Below are positions 40,449-48,675 of a stretch of DNA of 64,000 nucleotides, one piece after another. How positions within the stretch are numbered: position 1 is the first letter of the stretch; each line of letters begins with the position of its first letter. The notes beneath the pieces are model-generated. The model was given only the letters and a program-made list of their open reading frames with translations, did no database searches and had not been told where the DNA came from. Source of the stretch: Rhodobacterales bacterium HKCCA1288 (lineage in GTDB: Bacteria > Pseudomonadota > Alphaproteobacteria > Rhodobacterales > Rhodobacteraceae). The stretch lies in the NCBI GenBank assembly GCA_015693905.1, contig CP065161.1:1364001-1428000 (forward strand). Reading direction: 5' to 3'. The position numbers and the translations under genes are program-made.

Positions 40449-41279
40449 GTGGGACTGCAGGCCATGACCACCGATTTCCAGACGGGCGCAGACCATATGA
40501 CTGCGCCCGCCGCCCCTGTGCGCCTGATTTGCATTGGCACCCACCACAAGACAGGCACGCTGTGGATGCGGTGGGTGTTTCGGGCGATGTGCTACAAGCT
40601 CGGCCTTCCTTTTGGTTTTGGAAAAACCGCCACGGCGGATGAGGGGCGTAATGTGATCGCGCATTGGTCCTCTGATTTCGCGCCCGAAACCCTGAGCCGC
40701 GGCGACATGCGGGGGCTGCACCTAATCCGCGACCCGCGCGATGTGCTGATCTCAGGCGCGCGCTATCACGCCCGCGTGCCCGATGCGCGCGAACCGCAAT
40801 TGGCAAGCCCCGACCCTGCGCTTGGCGGGAAATCCTATCTCGCGCATATGCGCAGCTTGCCCGATCTGGCCGCACAATTGCGCTTTGAGATGGCAGGGCG
40901 GCACGCACGGACCATGGCGGAAATGACCGCATGGGATTACAACCGCGATACATTTGCCGAAATCCGATATGAGGATTTGATGGCAGATCAGGACGGCGCG
41001 CTTTTCGCGGATATTCTGCACTTCTTGGGTTTTGATGCGGAGGCCATTGACATTGGGCGCGCATGTTTTCTCGATCATTCCCTGTTCGGATCAATGACTC
41101 ATCGTGACCGCATTGGCGAGACGTTGGATATCCATATCGACTCGGGCGCGCCCGCGCGGTGGCGCGATGAATTACCCCGCGCCATTGCCGAAGACTATGC
41201 CGAGACATTCGGCGCGGATTTGGTGGCGCTTGGCTATGAAACCCATCCCACCGATTGGGTGCAGGAGACACGACCATGA
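40449..41279 (+). CDS. sulfotransferase-domain protein within the sdh operon
   Basis: A 276-residue protein with P-loop-like sulfotransferase motifs: the 5'-phosphosulfate loop as GTHHKTGTLWMRWVF and the 3'-phosphate motif as LIRDPRDVLISGARYH, then RYEDLM. It should transfer sulfate from PAPS to an unknown acceptor; no signal peptide. The GTG at 40449 has an AAGGGAG site; ATGs at 40464 and 40497 are alternatives. It lies 11 bases after sdhA and overlaps the next gene, so it is expressed with complex II. Its base composition is like its neighbours. Confidence 0.75.
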   Translation: MGLQAMTTDFQTGADHMTAPAAPVRLICIGTHHKTGTLWMRWVFRAMCYKLGLPFGFGKTATADEGRNVIAHWSSDFAPETLSRGDMRGLHLIRDPRDVLISGARYHARVPDAREPQLASPDPALGGKSYLAHMRSLPDLAAQLRFEMAGRHARTMAEMTAWDYNRDTFAEIRYEDLMADQDGALFADILHFLGFDAEAIDIGRACFLDHSLFGSMTHRDRIGETLDIHIDSGAPARWRDELPRAIAEDYAETFGADLVALGYETHPTDWVQETRP

Positions 41280-41575
41280 TGCGCGCCCTGCCCCTTCTTG
41301 CGGCGGCGCTGATGGCCGCCTGCACGCCCCCCGCGCCGCCCACGATGGCGCAGGCCGAGGCGCAATGCCGCCAACGCGCAGACGCGGCAACACGACCCCA
41401 AACCCAAATCGCGGTTGGCGTTGGCACAGGCGGCACATCTGCGGGTGTGCAAATCGGCCTGTCCTCGGATTACCTCGCAGGGCGCGACCCAGAAGATGTC
41501 TATACGACCTGCGTAACCAGATTGACGGGCCAAGCGCCCGAAACACCCCTCTACCCCGAAACGGGCAGCCAGTGA
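41276..41575 (+). CDS. small lipoprotein of unknown function
   Basis: Signal peptide [16 protein letters not shown] ends in a lipobox, so the protein is probably a membrane-anchored lipoprotein of about 80 mature residues. The rest has no recognised domain; a glycine-rich [18 protein letters not shown] stretch and two further cysteines stand out. The ATG overlaps the sulfotransferase stop and has an AGGAGA site. It sits 13 bases before sdhB and may be a complex II-associated factor, but this is context only. Confidence 0.75.
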   Translation: MMRALPLLAAALMAACTPPAPPTMAQAEAQCRQRADAATRPQTQIAVGVGTGGTSAGVQIGLSSDYLAGRDPEDVYTTCVTRLTGQAPETPLYPETGSQ

Positions 41576-41588
41576 GACGGAGACGACC

Positions 41589-42368
41589 ATGGTAGAACTC
41601 GCACTTCCAAAGAATTCGCAGATCACAACGGGCAAAACTTGGCCCAAACCCGAGGGGGCCACGAACCTGCGCAAATTCCAGATTTACCGCTGGAACCCCG
41701 ATGACGGGCAAAACCCCCGTGTCGACACCTATTGGGTGGATATGGACAGCTGCGGGCCGATGGTTTTGGACGCGCTAATCAAGATCAAAAACGAGATCGA
41801 CCCGACACTTACCTTCCGCCGTTCCTGCCGCGAGGGGATTTGTGGGTCTTGCGCGATGAATATTGACGGGATCAACACATTGGCCTGCATCTATGGCATG
41901 GATGAGATCAAAGGCGATGTGAAAATCTATCCGCTGCCCCATATGCCCGTGGTCAAGGATTTGATCCCCGACCTGACCCATTTCTACGCGCAGCACGCCT
42001 CGATCATGCCATGGCTTGAGACGAAAACACAGCGCCCAGAAAAGGAATGGCGCCAATCCATCGAAGACCGCAAGAAATTGGACGGGCTTTATGAATGCGT
42101 GATGTGCGCCTCCTGCTCCACCTCCTGCCCCAGCTATTGGTGGAACGGCGACCGCTACCTTGGGCCAGCGGCGCTTCTGCACGCCTATCGGTGGATCATC
42201 GACAGCCGTGACGAGGCCACGGGCGAACGTCTGGACGAGTTGGAAGACCCGTTCAAACTTTATCGCTGCCACACGATCATGAACTGCACCAAAACCTGCC
42301 CCAAAGGCCTAAACCCCGCCAAGGCCATCGCCAATATCAAGAAGATGATGGTGGAACGGCAGTTGTGA
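41589..42368 (+). CDS. sdhB: succinate dehydrogenase iron-sulfur subunit
   Basis: Electron-transfer subunit of complex II with three clusters: the [2Fe-2S] ligands in [15 protein letters not shown] and a later Cys, and the [4Fe-4S]/[3Fe-4S] ligands in [16 protein letters not shown] and [15 protein letters not shown]. Length 259 residues. It ends the sdhCDA-x-y-sdhB operon and is followed by a strong hairpin. Confidence 0.97.
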   Translation: MVELALPKNSQITTGKTWPKPEGATNLRKFQIYRWNPDDGQNPRVDTYWVDMDSCGPMVLDALIKIKNEIDPTLTFRRSCREGICGSCAMNIDGINTLACIYGMDEIKGDVKIYPLPHMPVVKDLIPDLTHFYAQHASIMPWLETKTQRPEKEWRQSIEDRKKLDGLYECVMCASCSTSCPSYWWNGDRYLGPAALLHAYRWIIDSRDEATGERLDELEDPFKLYRCHTIMNCTKTCPKGLNPAKAIANIKKMMVERQL

Positions 42369-42380
42369 GGGAAAGAGAAA

Positions 42381-42398
42381 GGGGGCCGAAAGGCCCCC
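42381..42398. terminator. hairpin between sdhB and the AT-rich gene
   Basis: GGGGGCC-GAAA-GGCCCCC, a seven-base-pair stem with a GNRA-type loop, lies 12 bases after the sdhB stop and directly after the stop of the opposing gene. On the minus strand CTTTCTCTTTCCC follows, so it suits that strand slightly better. Confidence 0.65.
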
Positions 42399-42399
42399 G

Positions 42400-43383
42400 T
42401 TACCCATCCAACAGACGATAATAAATATGATTGCTTACCAAACCTAAGGCGATGTGAATTAGAAGGGAAATAAAAACTGTTATTGACTTTAAAATCAATT
42501 TTTTATTAGAAATATCTATTTTTTCTTCATATTTTGTGTCGCCACGTGTAATTGAGATAGTGTTTTTTTTCTTATAGCTATCAATATAGTACTCAAGCAA
42601 GCGCGCTAATTGTTTTGAAAACTCGTGAATTGTGTAGATAAACGCGGACGCGTAGAATAAAAGAAGTGCGATATTATAATTTTCAGGGCCTACACTTTTA
42701 ATATAAATTATAGGCCCAATCAGCGCTGCAAGGGTAACAAGAAAAACAAAGATTGATCGAATCTTACCAGAGTTCCTTTGTAACCAATTTATTATTGGCC
42801 TCTCATCAGTCGAGAGGCTATCTGCCCATTGCTCAACAACTCCAATCAAATTTTTTCCCATCACGTAATCCGAATACTCAACGGAAGAATGGATGGGGAC
42901 AGGGGGCAACCCTGCATCTTCGATACGGCTCAAAATCACAGGGCCAAGGAAGATGCTATGTCTCATTTGCAAATTTTGAATTGCTACCTGCACTTTATAG
43001 ATCTGTAGCTTGTTATCTGGGGTGCTAGCGCTCCTTGTGTAAGTAAATGAAATCGATTTTGTACGTTCGTTCTTTGAGGAGTCAAATTCCGCAAATTCTT
43101 TCCAGCTTGCAAAAGCGAATCTTTGATTTGAGCTGAGGTGCAAACTCAATGTGAGGTTCTTAGTGATAAATGGATCGCCCCGAAACTCTTGCTCAATCTT
43201 TATCAAAAGTTGTTTAAGATTATCGATTTCAACGATATAATTTTTACGGAATACTTGCGTAGCCTTTTGAACTGGCTGCTGTAAATTTTTCACAATTGCT
43301 TCAAGGACACTCGGCGGTAGACTTGTCACATTTACAAGAGGTTCTGGATCTTCTCCATCAAAACGCTCAACAATCTCTGTCAT
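42400..43383 (-). CDS. AT-rich membrane protein of unknown function
   Basis: A 327-residue protein I do not recognise. Residues 1-210 are soluble and mixed, without an obvious catalytic motif. Three membrane helices follow (about 212-232, 238-256 and 298-318 in this numbering) with a Lys-rich loop between the second and third. GC content is far below the neighbours: I counted 19/60, 10/60 and 25/60 in three lines, whereas flanking genes exceed half. It uses AT-ending codons throughout. ATG 43383 has GGGGGA upstream. This looks like a horizontally acquired single gene; the closest idea is an effector or sensor with a C-terminal membrane anchor, which is speculation. Confidence 0.7.
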   Translation of the reverse strand: MTEIVERFDGEDPEPLVNVTSLPPSVLEAIVKNLQQPVQKATQVFRKNYIVEIDNLKQLLIKIEQEFRGDPFITKNLTLSLHLSSNQRFAFASWKEFAEFDSSKNERTKSISFTYTRSASTPDNKLQIYKVQVAIQNLQMRHSIFLGPVILSRIEDAGLPPVPIHSSVEYSDYVMGKNLIGVVEQWADSLSTDERPIINWLQRNSGKIRSIFVFLVTLAALIGPIIYIKSVGPENYNIALLLFYASAFIYTIHEFSKQLARLLEYYIDSYKKKNTISITRGDTKYEEKIDISNKKLILKSITVFISLLIHIALGLVSNHIYYRLLDG

Positions 43384-43448
43384 TTGATCCCCCAATGACT
43401 TACGAGCACGGCAGGTATAATCATAAATATATAATTTTTATTATAAAA

Positions 43449-43479
43449 TTGTATACATGTTTTTTGTAAATGCTATAAC
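43449..43479 (+). promoter_or_regulatory. possible promoter in the AT-rich gap
   Basis: TTGTAT and TATAAC are separated by 19 bases in a very AT-rich stretch, followed by GGGAGG at 43489. It could drive the small frame at 43525 or the DUF1989 gene. The remaining part of the 380-base gap holds the WPxx frame and a CCAAAGGGGG/CCCCCTTGG inverted repeat near 43681-43709. Confidence 0.3.
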
Positions 43480-43524
43480 TACCCCATAGGGAGGATCACC
43501 TCAGCCTGATGAAAGGGCAAAAAG

Positions 43525-43668
43525 ATGATCCATATGTTGCAGTTCCCCGTTTGGCCGATGCTCTGGCCGCTGATTTGGCCATTTGCTTGGGCCAAGCCGC
43601 ATCAAAAGACACCACCCAGTCTGGATGACCCCGATCTTGAGGGGGTTTTTGGCTATTACACGCCTTAG
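43525..43668 (+). CDS. possible 47-residue WPxx-repeat peptide
   Basis: A short open frame with AAAGGG seven bases before its ATG. Residues 9-24 read VWPMLWPLIWPFAWAK, a WPxx tetrapeptide repeated three times and a fourth Trp, encoded by a 12-base period (TGGCC at 43552, 43564, 43576; TGGGC at 43588). A hydrophilic acidic tail follows. It could be a small membrane protein. A second frame (ATG 43509, 39 codons) overlaps, and I cannot exclude that neither is translated. Confidence 0.3.
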   Translation: MIHMLQFPVWPMLWPLIWPFAWAKPHQKTPPSLDDPDLEGVFGYYTP

Positions 43669-43763
43669 GCACCGTCCCTTGCCAAAGGGGGATGTCATTC
43701 CCCCTTGGCCCCACGCCCGCCTTGCCGCTAAAACGGGTCAAACCCCATGCAGGAGGGCAGAGT

Positions 43764-44612
43764 ATGACAGACCATATCAAGGCCCCACAGGATGCCGAGG
43801 CGCGCCGCGCGGTGGCGCCTGTGATCTGCTATCCCACCGATAGCCTGCCCGCGCCCGACCTTGCCCGTATGGCGCGCGCGCGCAAGCACTGGCGCAAAAC
43901 CGCCGAGGTGCTGATCCCCCCACGCGAGGCGGCCTGTTTCGAGGTGAAGGCAGGGCAATCCTTCCGCATCTCCCTGCCGCAAGGGGCGCAGGTGGGGGAT
44001 CTTAACCTATGGAATGCGCATGATCTGTCCGAGCGGTTCTTTTCGGGCAAAACCCGCGCCATCCATGGCAGCCATGTCAGCACAGGCCACACGCTTTATT
44101 CCAACCTGCCGCATCTGCGCGCCATGGCCCTAATCCTAGAGGACAGTTTGGCGTGGTATGGGCGCGATGATTTTGGCGGCGCGGTGCATGATGTGATTGG
44201 CACGCGCTGCGACCCCTATACGCATAACCTGCTGTCTGGCGGGCAGTATCATCACTGCTGTCATTCCAACCTGACCCGCGCGCTGGCCTCACATCGCGGC
44301 CTATCTTTGACCGAGGCCGAGATGGCGGTGCATGACGTGCTCAACGTGTTTATGTGCACAGGGTTCACCCGTGACACGGGCCAATATTTCATGAAGGCCA
44401 CGCCCGCGCGGGCGGGGGATCATCTGGATTTCCTTGCCGAGATGGATCTTTTGGGTGCGCTCTCTGCCTGTCCTGGTGGGGATTGCGGGGCGGAACATTC
44501 CTCTGACAGCGCCACCTGCCACCCGATGTTGGTGGAGGTGTTTGACAGCGAGTTGACCGCTGATTTCACCCCCCGCCCCGCCAATGGTTACGACCGCAGC
44601 CATGGTTTGTGA
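43764..44612 (+). CDS. urea carboxylase-associated family protein (DUF1989)
   Basis: A 282-residue soluble protein of the DUF1989/urea-amidolyase-associated family. Typical parts are AACFEVKAGQSFRI, VGDLNLWNAHDLSERF, HCCHSNLTRAL and NVFMCTGFTRDTGQYF; conserved Cys and His residues could bind a metal. Homologues often sit beside urea carboxylase or amine-breakdown genes; none is here, but an ornithine decarboxylase gene follows. ATG 43764 has AGGAGGG upstream. Exact activity unknown. Confidence 0.8.
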   Translation: MTDHIKAPQDAEARRAVAPVICYPTDSLPAPDLARMARARKHWRKTAEVLIPPREAACFEVKAGQSFRISLPQGAQVGDLNLWNAHDLSERFFSGKTRAIHGSHVSTGHTLYSNLPHLRAMALILEDSLAWYGRDDFGGAVHDVIGTRCDPYTHNLLSGGQYHHCCHSNLTRALASHRGLSLTEAEMAVHDVLNVFMCTGFTRDTGQYFMKATPARAGDHLDFLAEMDLLGALSACPGGDCGAEHSSDSATCHPMLVEVFDSELTADFTPRPANGYDRSHGL

Positions 44613-44689
44613 GGCGGGCTGCAAAAAACTTCTTGCTATTTGATCGCAGGTGATGCAAACGCCCGCGCACAGACGCCAACGCACGCGCC

Positions 44690-44785
44690 TCTGGCGAGGT
44701 GGGCTAGCACCCACGCGGTTAATGTAGCGACGGTAACGTCTCCCTTGGAACGTCTGGTCGAGTTTCGGCCCATGTCTATTGGAGA
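44690..44785 (+). promoter_or_regulatory. speF-type structured leader of the decarboxylase gene
   Basis: The segment has three compact hairpins: GTGGG-CTAGCA-CCCAC, GACG-GTAA-CGTC and GGTCG-AGTTT-CGGCC, with the conserved-looking words ACGTCTCCCTTGG and GGCCCATGTCTATTGGAG running into the ribosome binding site. This matches my memory of the alphaproteobacterial speF element found before ornithine decarboxylase genes. A ligand is not established; polyamine-related control is a reasonable guess. Confidence 0.75.
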
Positions 44786-44790
44786 TGCCA

Positions 44791-45975
44791 ATGAACGCTA
44801 CATTTGCCGAGCCTTCGGTTTGCGAAGCTATTTCTCAACCCGTTGATCCCGATGCCCGTCTGTTGGGCTATATCCGCAGCACAAGCTTTGATCGCCCGAC
44901 CCTTGTTCTGGATCTGGAGCGGATCGAAGCACAGTATCACGCACTCAAAGCGGGCTTGGGCCATGCGGATATTCATTACGCGGTCAAAGCCAACCCTGCG
45001 CCTGAAATCTTGGCCCGTCTTGTAGGTCTTGGCGCGCATTTTGATGCGGCCTCTCGCGCCGAGATAGAGGCCTGCTTGGCCCATGGCGCGCGGCCTGCGC
45101 ATATCTCTTATGGCAACACGATTAAGCGCCCAGCCGATATTGCCTATGCCCATGCGCAAGGAATCACGCTCTTTGCCGCCGATGCGGTGGAAGAGTTGGA
45201 CAAAATTGCGGCCCATGCCCCGAATGCCCAGGTCTATATCCGCGTGATTGTCGAAGCCTCGGGTGCCGATTGGCCGCTGACCCGCAAATTTGGCACAAGC
45301 CGCGAGACTGTATTGGGCCTGATCGAGCACGCCCACGCCGTTGGTTTGACCCCGCGCGGTCTGTCCTTCCATGTGGGCAGCCAGACCCGTGATCCGATGA
45401 TGTGGGCTGATACGCTTGATCAAATCGCCGCCGTTTGGCACGCCGCGCAAGCCGCAGGACATGGTTTGGACTTGCTCAATATCGGGGGCGGTTTCCCCGC
45501 CTTTTACGGCGATGACATCCCACACCCCACCGCATATGCCCGCGCCGTTATGGATCAGGTTCACGCCCGCTTTGGGGATGTGGCGCAGATCATGGCCGAG
45601 CCTGGCCGCGGTCTAGTCGGTGAGGCGGGCATGATCGCCGCAGAGGTGCTGCTTGTCTCGCGCAAATCAAACGATGACCTATGCCGTTGGGTTTATCTTG
45701 ATATTGGCAAATTCTCAGGCCTCGCCGAGACAATGGATGAGGCGATCCGCTATCAATTCATCACAGAGCGCGACCACGAAGTCACGGGCCCCTGCATTCT
45801 TGCAGGCCCATCTTGTGACAGCGCGGATGTTCTCTATGAAAAGCGGCCCGTGCAATTGCCGCTTGGGCTAAAGGGCGGAGATAAAATCATTATCCGCGCC
45901 TGCGGGGCCTATACATCAACCTATGCATCCGTAGGATTTAATGGCTTTCCACCTTTAGATGTGGTTGCCATTTAA
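44791..45975 (+). CDS. ornithine/lysine decarboxylase, fold type III
   Basis: PLP-dependent decarboxylase making putrescine (or cadaverine), 394 residues, of the alanine-racemase-barrel family. The PLP lysine is Lys66 in HYAVKANPAP; the phosphate-binding LNIGGGFPA and the catalytic Cys in GPSCDSADVL are present. Of two nearby ATGs, 44791 is chosen because GGAG ends six bases before it. The strong speF-type leader upstream supports ornithine as the substrate. A bidirectional terminator follows. Confidence 0.93.
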   Translation: MNATFAEPSVCEAISQPVDPDARLLGYIRSTSFDRPTLVLDLERIEAQYHALKAGLGHADIHYAVKANPAPEILARLVGLGAHFDAASRAEIEACLAHGARPAHISYGNTIKRPADIAYAHAQGITLFAADAVEELDKIAAHAPNAQVYIRVIVEASGADWPLTRKFGTSRETVLGLIEHAHAVGLTPRGLSFHVGSQTRDPMMWADTLDQIAAVWHAAQAAGHGLDLLNIGGGFPAFYGDDIPHPTAYARAVMDQVHARFGDVAQIMAEPGRGLVGEAGMIAAEVLLVSRKSNDDLCRWVYLDIGKFSGLAETMDEAIRYQFITERDHEVTGPCILAGPSCDSADVLYEKRPVQLPLGLKGGDKIIIRACGAYTSTYASVGFNGFPPLDVVAI

Positions 45976-45980
45976 AAGAA

Positions 45981-46012
45981 AAAGCCGCCCCTTTTGGGCG
46001 GCTTTATTCAAT
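45981..46012. terminator. bidirectional terminator between decarboxylase and hvrA
   Basis: AAAGCCGCCC-CTTTT-GGGCGGCTTT with A and T runs on both sides, lying between two convergent stops. On the minus strand a long TTTTTCTTTT tract follows the stem. Confidence 0.9.
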
Positions 46013-46321
46013 TTAGATCGCTAGATCATCCAAAGATTTTCCAGAATTCAACGCGTCCACAACCCAAAGGGGTTTGCGGCCACGGCCCGTCCATGTTTGG
46101 TCAGGATTGCTTGGGTTACGATAGCGTGGCGCAACTTTCGCACCCGCTTTACGACCGCCCAACACTTCTTCAAGGCTAAACCCAAATTCTTGCGCCGCTT
46201 TTTGGGCTGCAATCAGGGCTTCTTTCTTTTTCCGTTTATCAAAGTCTTTAATTGCCGCTGCGACATCTTTTTGAAGTGCGACAAGCTCATCTTTCGACAT
46301 TTTTGAAAGATCAATAGACAT
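46013..46321 (-). CDS. hvrA: H-NS-family nucleoid protein, HvrA-like regulator
   Basis: A 102-residue DNA-binding protein. The N-terminal half is a charged coiled coil for oligomerisation (about 5-45), and the C-terminal half has the H-NS DNA-binding core YRNPSNPDQTWTGRGRKPLW. HvrA in Rhodobacter acts on photosynthesis and nitrogen-fixation genes and binds curved AT-rich DNA. The RBS is GGAGG. The upstream 122 bases, shared with the ecm stop, are AT-rich and include a long inverted repeat. Confidence 0.9.
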   Translation of the reverse strand: MSIDLSKMSKDELVALQKDVAAAIKDFDKRKKKEALIAAQKAAQEFGFSLEEVLGGRKAGAKVAPRYRNPSNPDQTWTGRGRKPLWVVDALNSGKSLDDLAI

Positions 46322-46408
46322 AATGCCTCCAACCCTTTTGGAATTTCAAACTGGCAGAAGAATTAAGCCTGTTATTTTATATTGGCAACAAGAATATATT
46401 TAATGCGC

Positions 46409-46435
46409 GCGCTATAATTATTGAAAATATAGCGC
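46409..46435. repeat. inverted repeat between ecm and hvrA
   Basis: GCGCTATA and TATAGCGC, eight-base perfect arms around an 11-base AT loop, nine bases after the ecm stop and about 90 bases before the hvrA ATG. It could be the ecm transcript end or an hvrA operator. The T-rich flank TTTATTATTT is on the plus strand, which is the wrong side for an ecm intrinsic terminator. Confidence 0.5.
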
Positions 46436-46443
46436 TTTATTAT

Positions 46444-48411
46444 TTACTCAGCCGCAACGGAACGGGGCTCAACCAAGGCAACGATATCAAACATAATGCG
46501 GTTTAATTCGAAATCCTTGGGTGTATAAACCCGCGCCACGCCCATTGATAAAAGGCGCTTTTCATCCGCCTCTGGGATAATGCCGCCGACAACCACAGGC
46601 AAATGCCCCAATCCTGCAGCCTCTAAGTGCCCCATCAATTGCTCGATCAGAGGCACATGGCTGCCTGATAGGATCGACAGCCCAATAACATGGGGTTCTT
46701 CCGCAAGGGCCGCTTGAACGATTTCCTCGGGCGTCAGACGGATACCCTCATAGCTGATATCCATTCCACAATCGCGCGCGCGGAAGGCGATTTGTTCCGC
46801 CCCGTTGGAATGCCCGTCAAGTCCGGGCTTACCCACCATGAACTTAAGACGGCGGCCCAGTTTATCGCTGACTGCATCCACGGCAGCCCGGATATCCTCC
46901 AGACCTTCGGTTTTGTTCGACACAGATTTCGAAACACCCGTTGGGCCACGATATTGACCATGCACGGCGCGCATGACCTCGGCCCATTCGCCAGTCGTCA
47001 CGCCCGCCTTTGCGGCGTCAATCGAGGCGGGCATGACATTGCGCCCTGCAGTTGCATCATCGCGCAATCGCGCCAAAGCTGCCTCGACAGCGGCGCTGTC
47101 ACGCGCGGCGCGCCACGCAGTAAGGCGCCCGATTTGATCGGCCTCAACCGCAGGATCAACAACCATGATCCCGCCCTCTTCATCGACCAAAGGCGAAGGC
47201 TCTGATTGCGTAAAGCGGTTGACGCCGACAACAGTGGTCTCGCCCCGCTCAATCCCCCCCACACGGTCAGCATTCGCTTCGACCAAACGCGCTTTCATGT
47301 AATCAATAGCCATGATCGCGCCGCCCATCGAGTCGAGATTGGCCAATTCGGCCCGCGCACCTGATTTCAATTCCTCGACCTTGGCATCAACCACAGGGTT
47401 ACCGTCAAAAAGGTCACCATATTCCAACAAATCGGTTTCATAGGCCATGATCTGCTGCATCCGCATCGACCATTGCTGATCCCAAGGGCGCGGCAGGCCC
47501 AAGGCCTCGTTCCATGCGGGCAATTGCACCGCCCGCGCGCGGGCGCGTTTCGACAGTGTCACGGCGAGCATCTCAATCAGGATGCGATAGACATTATTTT
47601 CAGGCTGCTGCTCTGTCAGGCCGAGAGAGTTCACCTGAACCCCATATCGGAAACGGCGGAACTTAGGGTCTTCCACCCCGTAGCGCTGTTCCAAAATTTC
47701 ATCCCAGAGATCAACAAAAGCGCGCATTTTGCACATCTCGGTCACAAAACGGATGCCCGCATTCACAAAAAAGGAGATGCGACCGCAAAGTGCTGGGAAA
47801 TCTTCTGCTGCAACGCGGGGCTTTAGCGCATCAAGAACCGCAATCCCTGTCGCTAGGGCGAATGCCAGTTCTTGCTCGGGTGTCGCACCCGCCTCTTGCA
47901 GGTGATACGAGCAGACATTCATCGGATTCCATTTTGGCACATGCGTATAACAATACTCAGCCACATCTGCGATCATCCGCAGAGACGGCGCAGGGGGGCA
48001 AATATATGTCCCGCGCGACAGGTATTCTTTGATGAGATCGTTTTGCACTGTGCCTTGTAGGGCCGCCACCTCGGCGCCCTGCTCCTCAGCCACCGCGATA
48101 TAGAGCGCCAAAAGCCACGGCGCAGTCGCGTTAATGGTCATTGAGGTGTTCATCTGCTCCAGTGGGATATTCTCAAACAGGGTGCGCATATCGCCCAAGT
48201 GGCTGACAGGCACGCCGACCTTACCCACCTCACCGCGCGCAAGCGCATGGTCGCTGTCATATCCCGTTTGGGTCGGCAAATCGAAGGCAACGGATAGGCC
48301 CGTTTGGCCTTTGGCCAGATTGCTCCGATACAGCGCGTTCGAAGCTTTGGCTGTAGAATGACCCGCATAGGTGCGGATCAACCAAGGCTTATCTTTCTGC
48401 ATCTCGGCCAT
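46444..48411 (-). CDS. ecm: ethylmalonyl-CoA mutase (methylmalonyl-CoA mutase family)
   Basis: Cobalamin enzyme (also called MeaA) converting ethylmalonyl-CoA to methylsuccinyl-CoA. A single chain of 655 residues with the catalytic barrel first (RTYAGHSTAKASNALYR, GLSVAFDLPTQTGYDSD) and a C-terminal B12-binding domain with LDGHSNGAEQ, GLSILSGSHVPL and VVVGGIIPEAD. The single-chain form, length and its place opposite ccr point to ethylmalonyl-CoA rather than methylmalonyl-CoA. ATG 48411 has a strong GGAGGG site. The 348-base divergent gap to ccr holds the shared promoter region. Confidence 0.93.
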   Translation of the reverse strand: MAEMQKDKPWLIRTYAGHSTAKASNALYRSNLAKGQTGLSVAFDLPTQTGYDSDHALARGEVGKVGVPVSHLGDMRTLFENIPLEQMNTSMTINATAPWLLALYIAVAEEQGAEVAALQGTVQNDLIKEYLSRGTYICPPAPSLRMIADVAEYCYTHVPKWNPMNVCSYHLQEAGATPEQELAFALATGIAVLDALKPRVAAEDFPALCGRISFFVNAGIRFVTEMCKMRAFVDLWDEILEQRYGVEDPKFRRFRYGVQVNSLGLTEQQPENNVYRILIEMLAVTLSKRARARAVQLPAWNEALGLPRPWDQQWSMRMQQIMAYETDLLEYGDLFDGNPVVDAKVEELKSGARAELANLDSMGGAIMAIDYMKARLVEANADRVGGIERGETTVVGVNRFTQSEPSPLVDEEGGIMVVDPAVEADQIGRLTAWRAARDSAAVEAALARLRDDATAGRNVMPASIDAAKAGVTTGEWAEVMRAVHGQYRGPTGVSKSVSNKTEGLEDIRAAVDAVSDKLGRRLKFMVGKPGLDGHSNGAEQIAFRARDCGMDISYEGIRLTPEEIVQAALAEEPHVIGLSILSGSHVPLIEQLMGHLEAAGLGHLPVVVGGIIPEADEKRLLSMGVARVYTPKDFELNRIMFDIVALVEPRSVAAE

Positions 48412-48490
48412 CAGCGCCCTCCAGATTCGTCTTTAGCAATATCCTTACTCAAATAGAGGTATATGGAAAACTTTATGTCTCTGTCAATTC

Positions 48491-48505
48491 GCTGCAATGC
48501 AGAAT
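48491..48505. promoter_or_regulatory. candidate operator in the ecm-ccr divergent region
   Basis: GCTGCAATGCAGAAT, one base different from the site before mcl2 (34906-34920), 80-94 bases upstream of the ecm ATG. The core CTGC-AAT-GCAG is an inverted repeat. A related word, GCTGCAATAGCA, lies on the ccr side at 48687-48698. The rest of the gap is AT-rich with no gene. Confidence 0.45.
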
Positions 48506-48675
48506 GAAGGCGCGCCCTCATCAGCCCATAATAATTTACAATAAAATCAATATATTGAAGAATATCCACCTATGATCTCGCAAAGCTGATGCAACTAAAA
48601 AGGCGATACGCCACGTCCCGTGAGACATTTTATTTCTCAAAATTTGTATTTTTATTTGAATTGTTGCGCAGCCCT

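Noticed and set aside
40162-41436. A 424-codon minus-strand frame over sdhA and the sulfotransferase gene
   Set aside because: It spans two convincing plus-strand genes, has no domain, and is Arg/Pro rich as expected of a shadow frame.
43509-43628. A 39-codon frame overlapping the WPxx peptide
   Set aside because: Its possible GGGAGG site is too far (14 bases), and the product has no periodic or recognisable pattern; the other frame is more notable.
42400-43668. The AT-rich patch as an integrated mobile element
   Set aside because: No integrase, transposase, terminal inverted repeats, direct repeats or tRNA target were seen; only composition supports acquisition.
43681-43709. CCAAAGGGGG/CCCCCTTGG inverted repeat before the DUF1989 gene
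   Set aside because: It could be a terminator for a short upstream transcript, but it has no T tract and no clear gene to end; not given its own feature.
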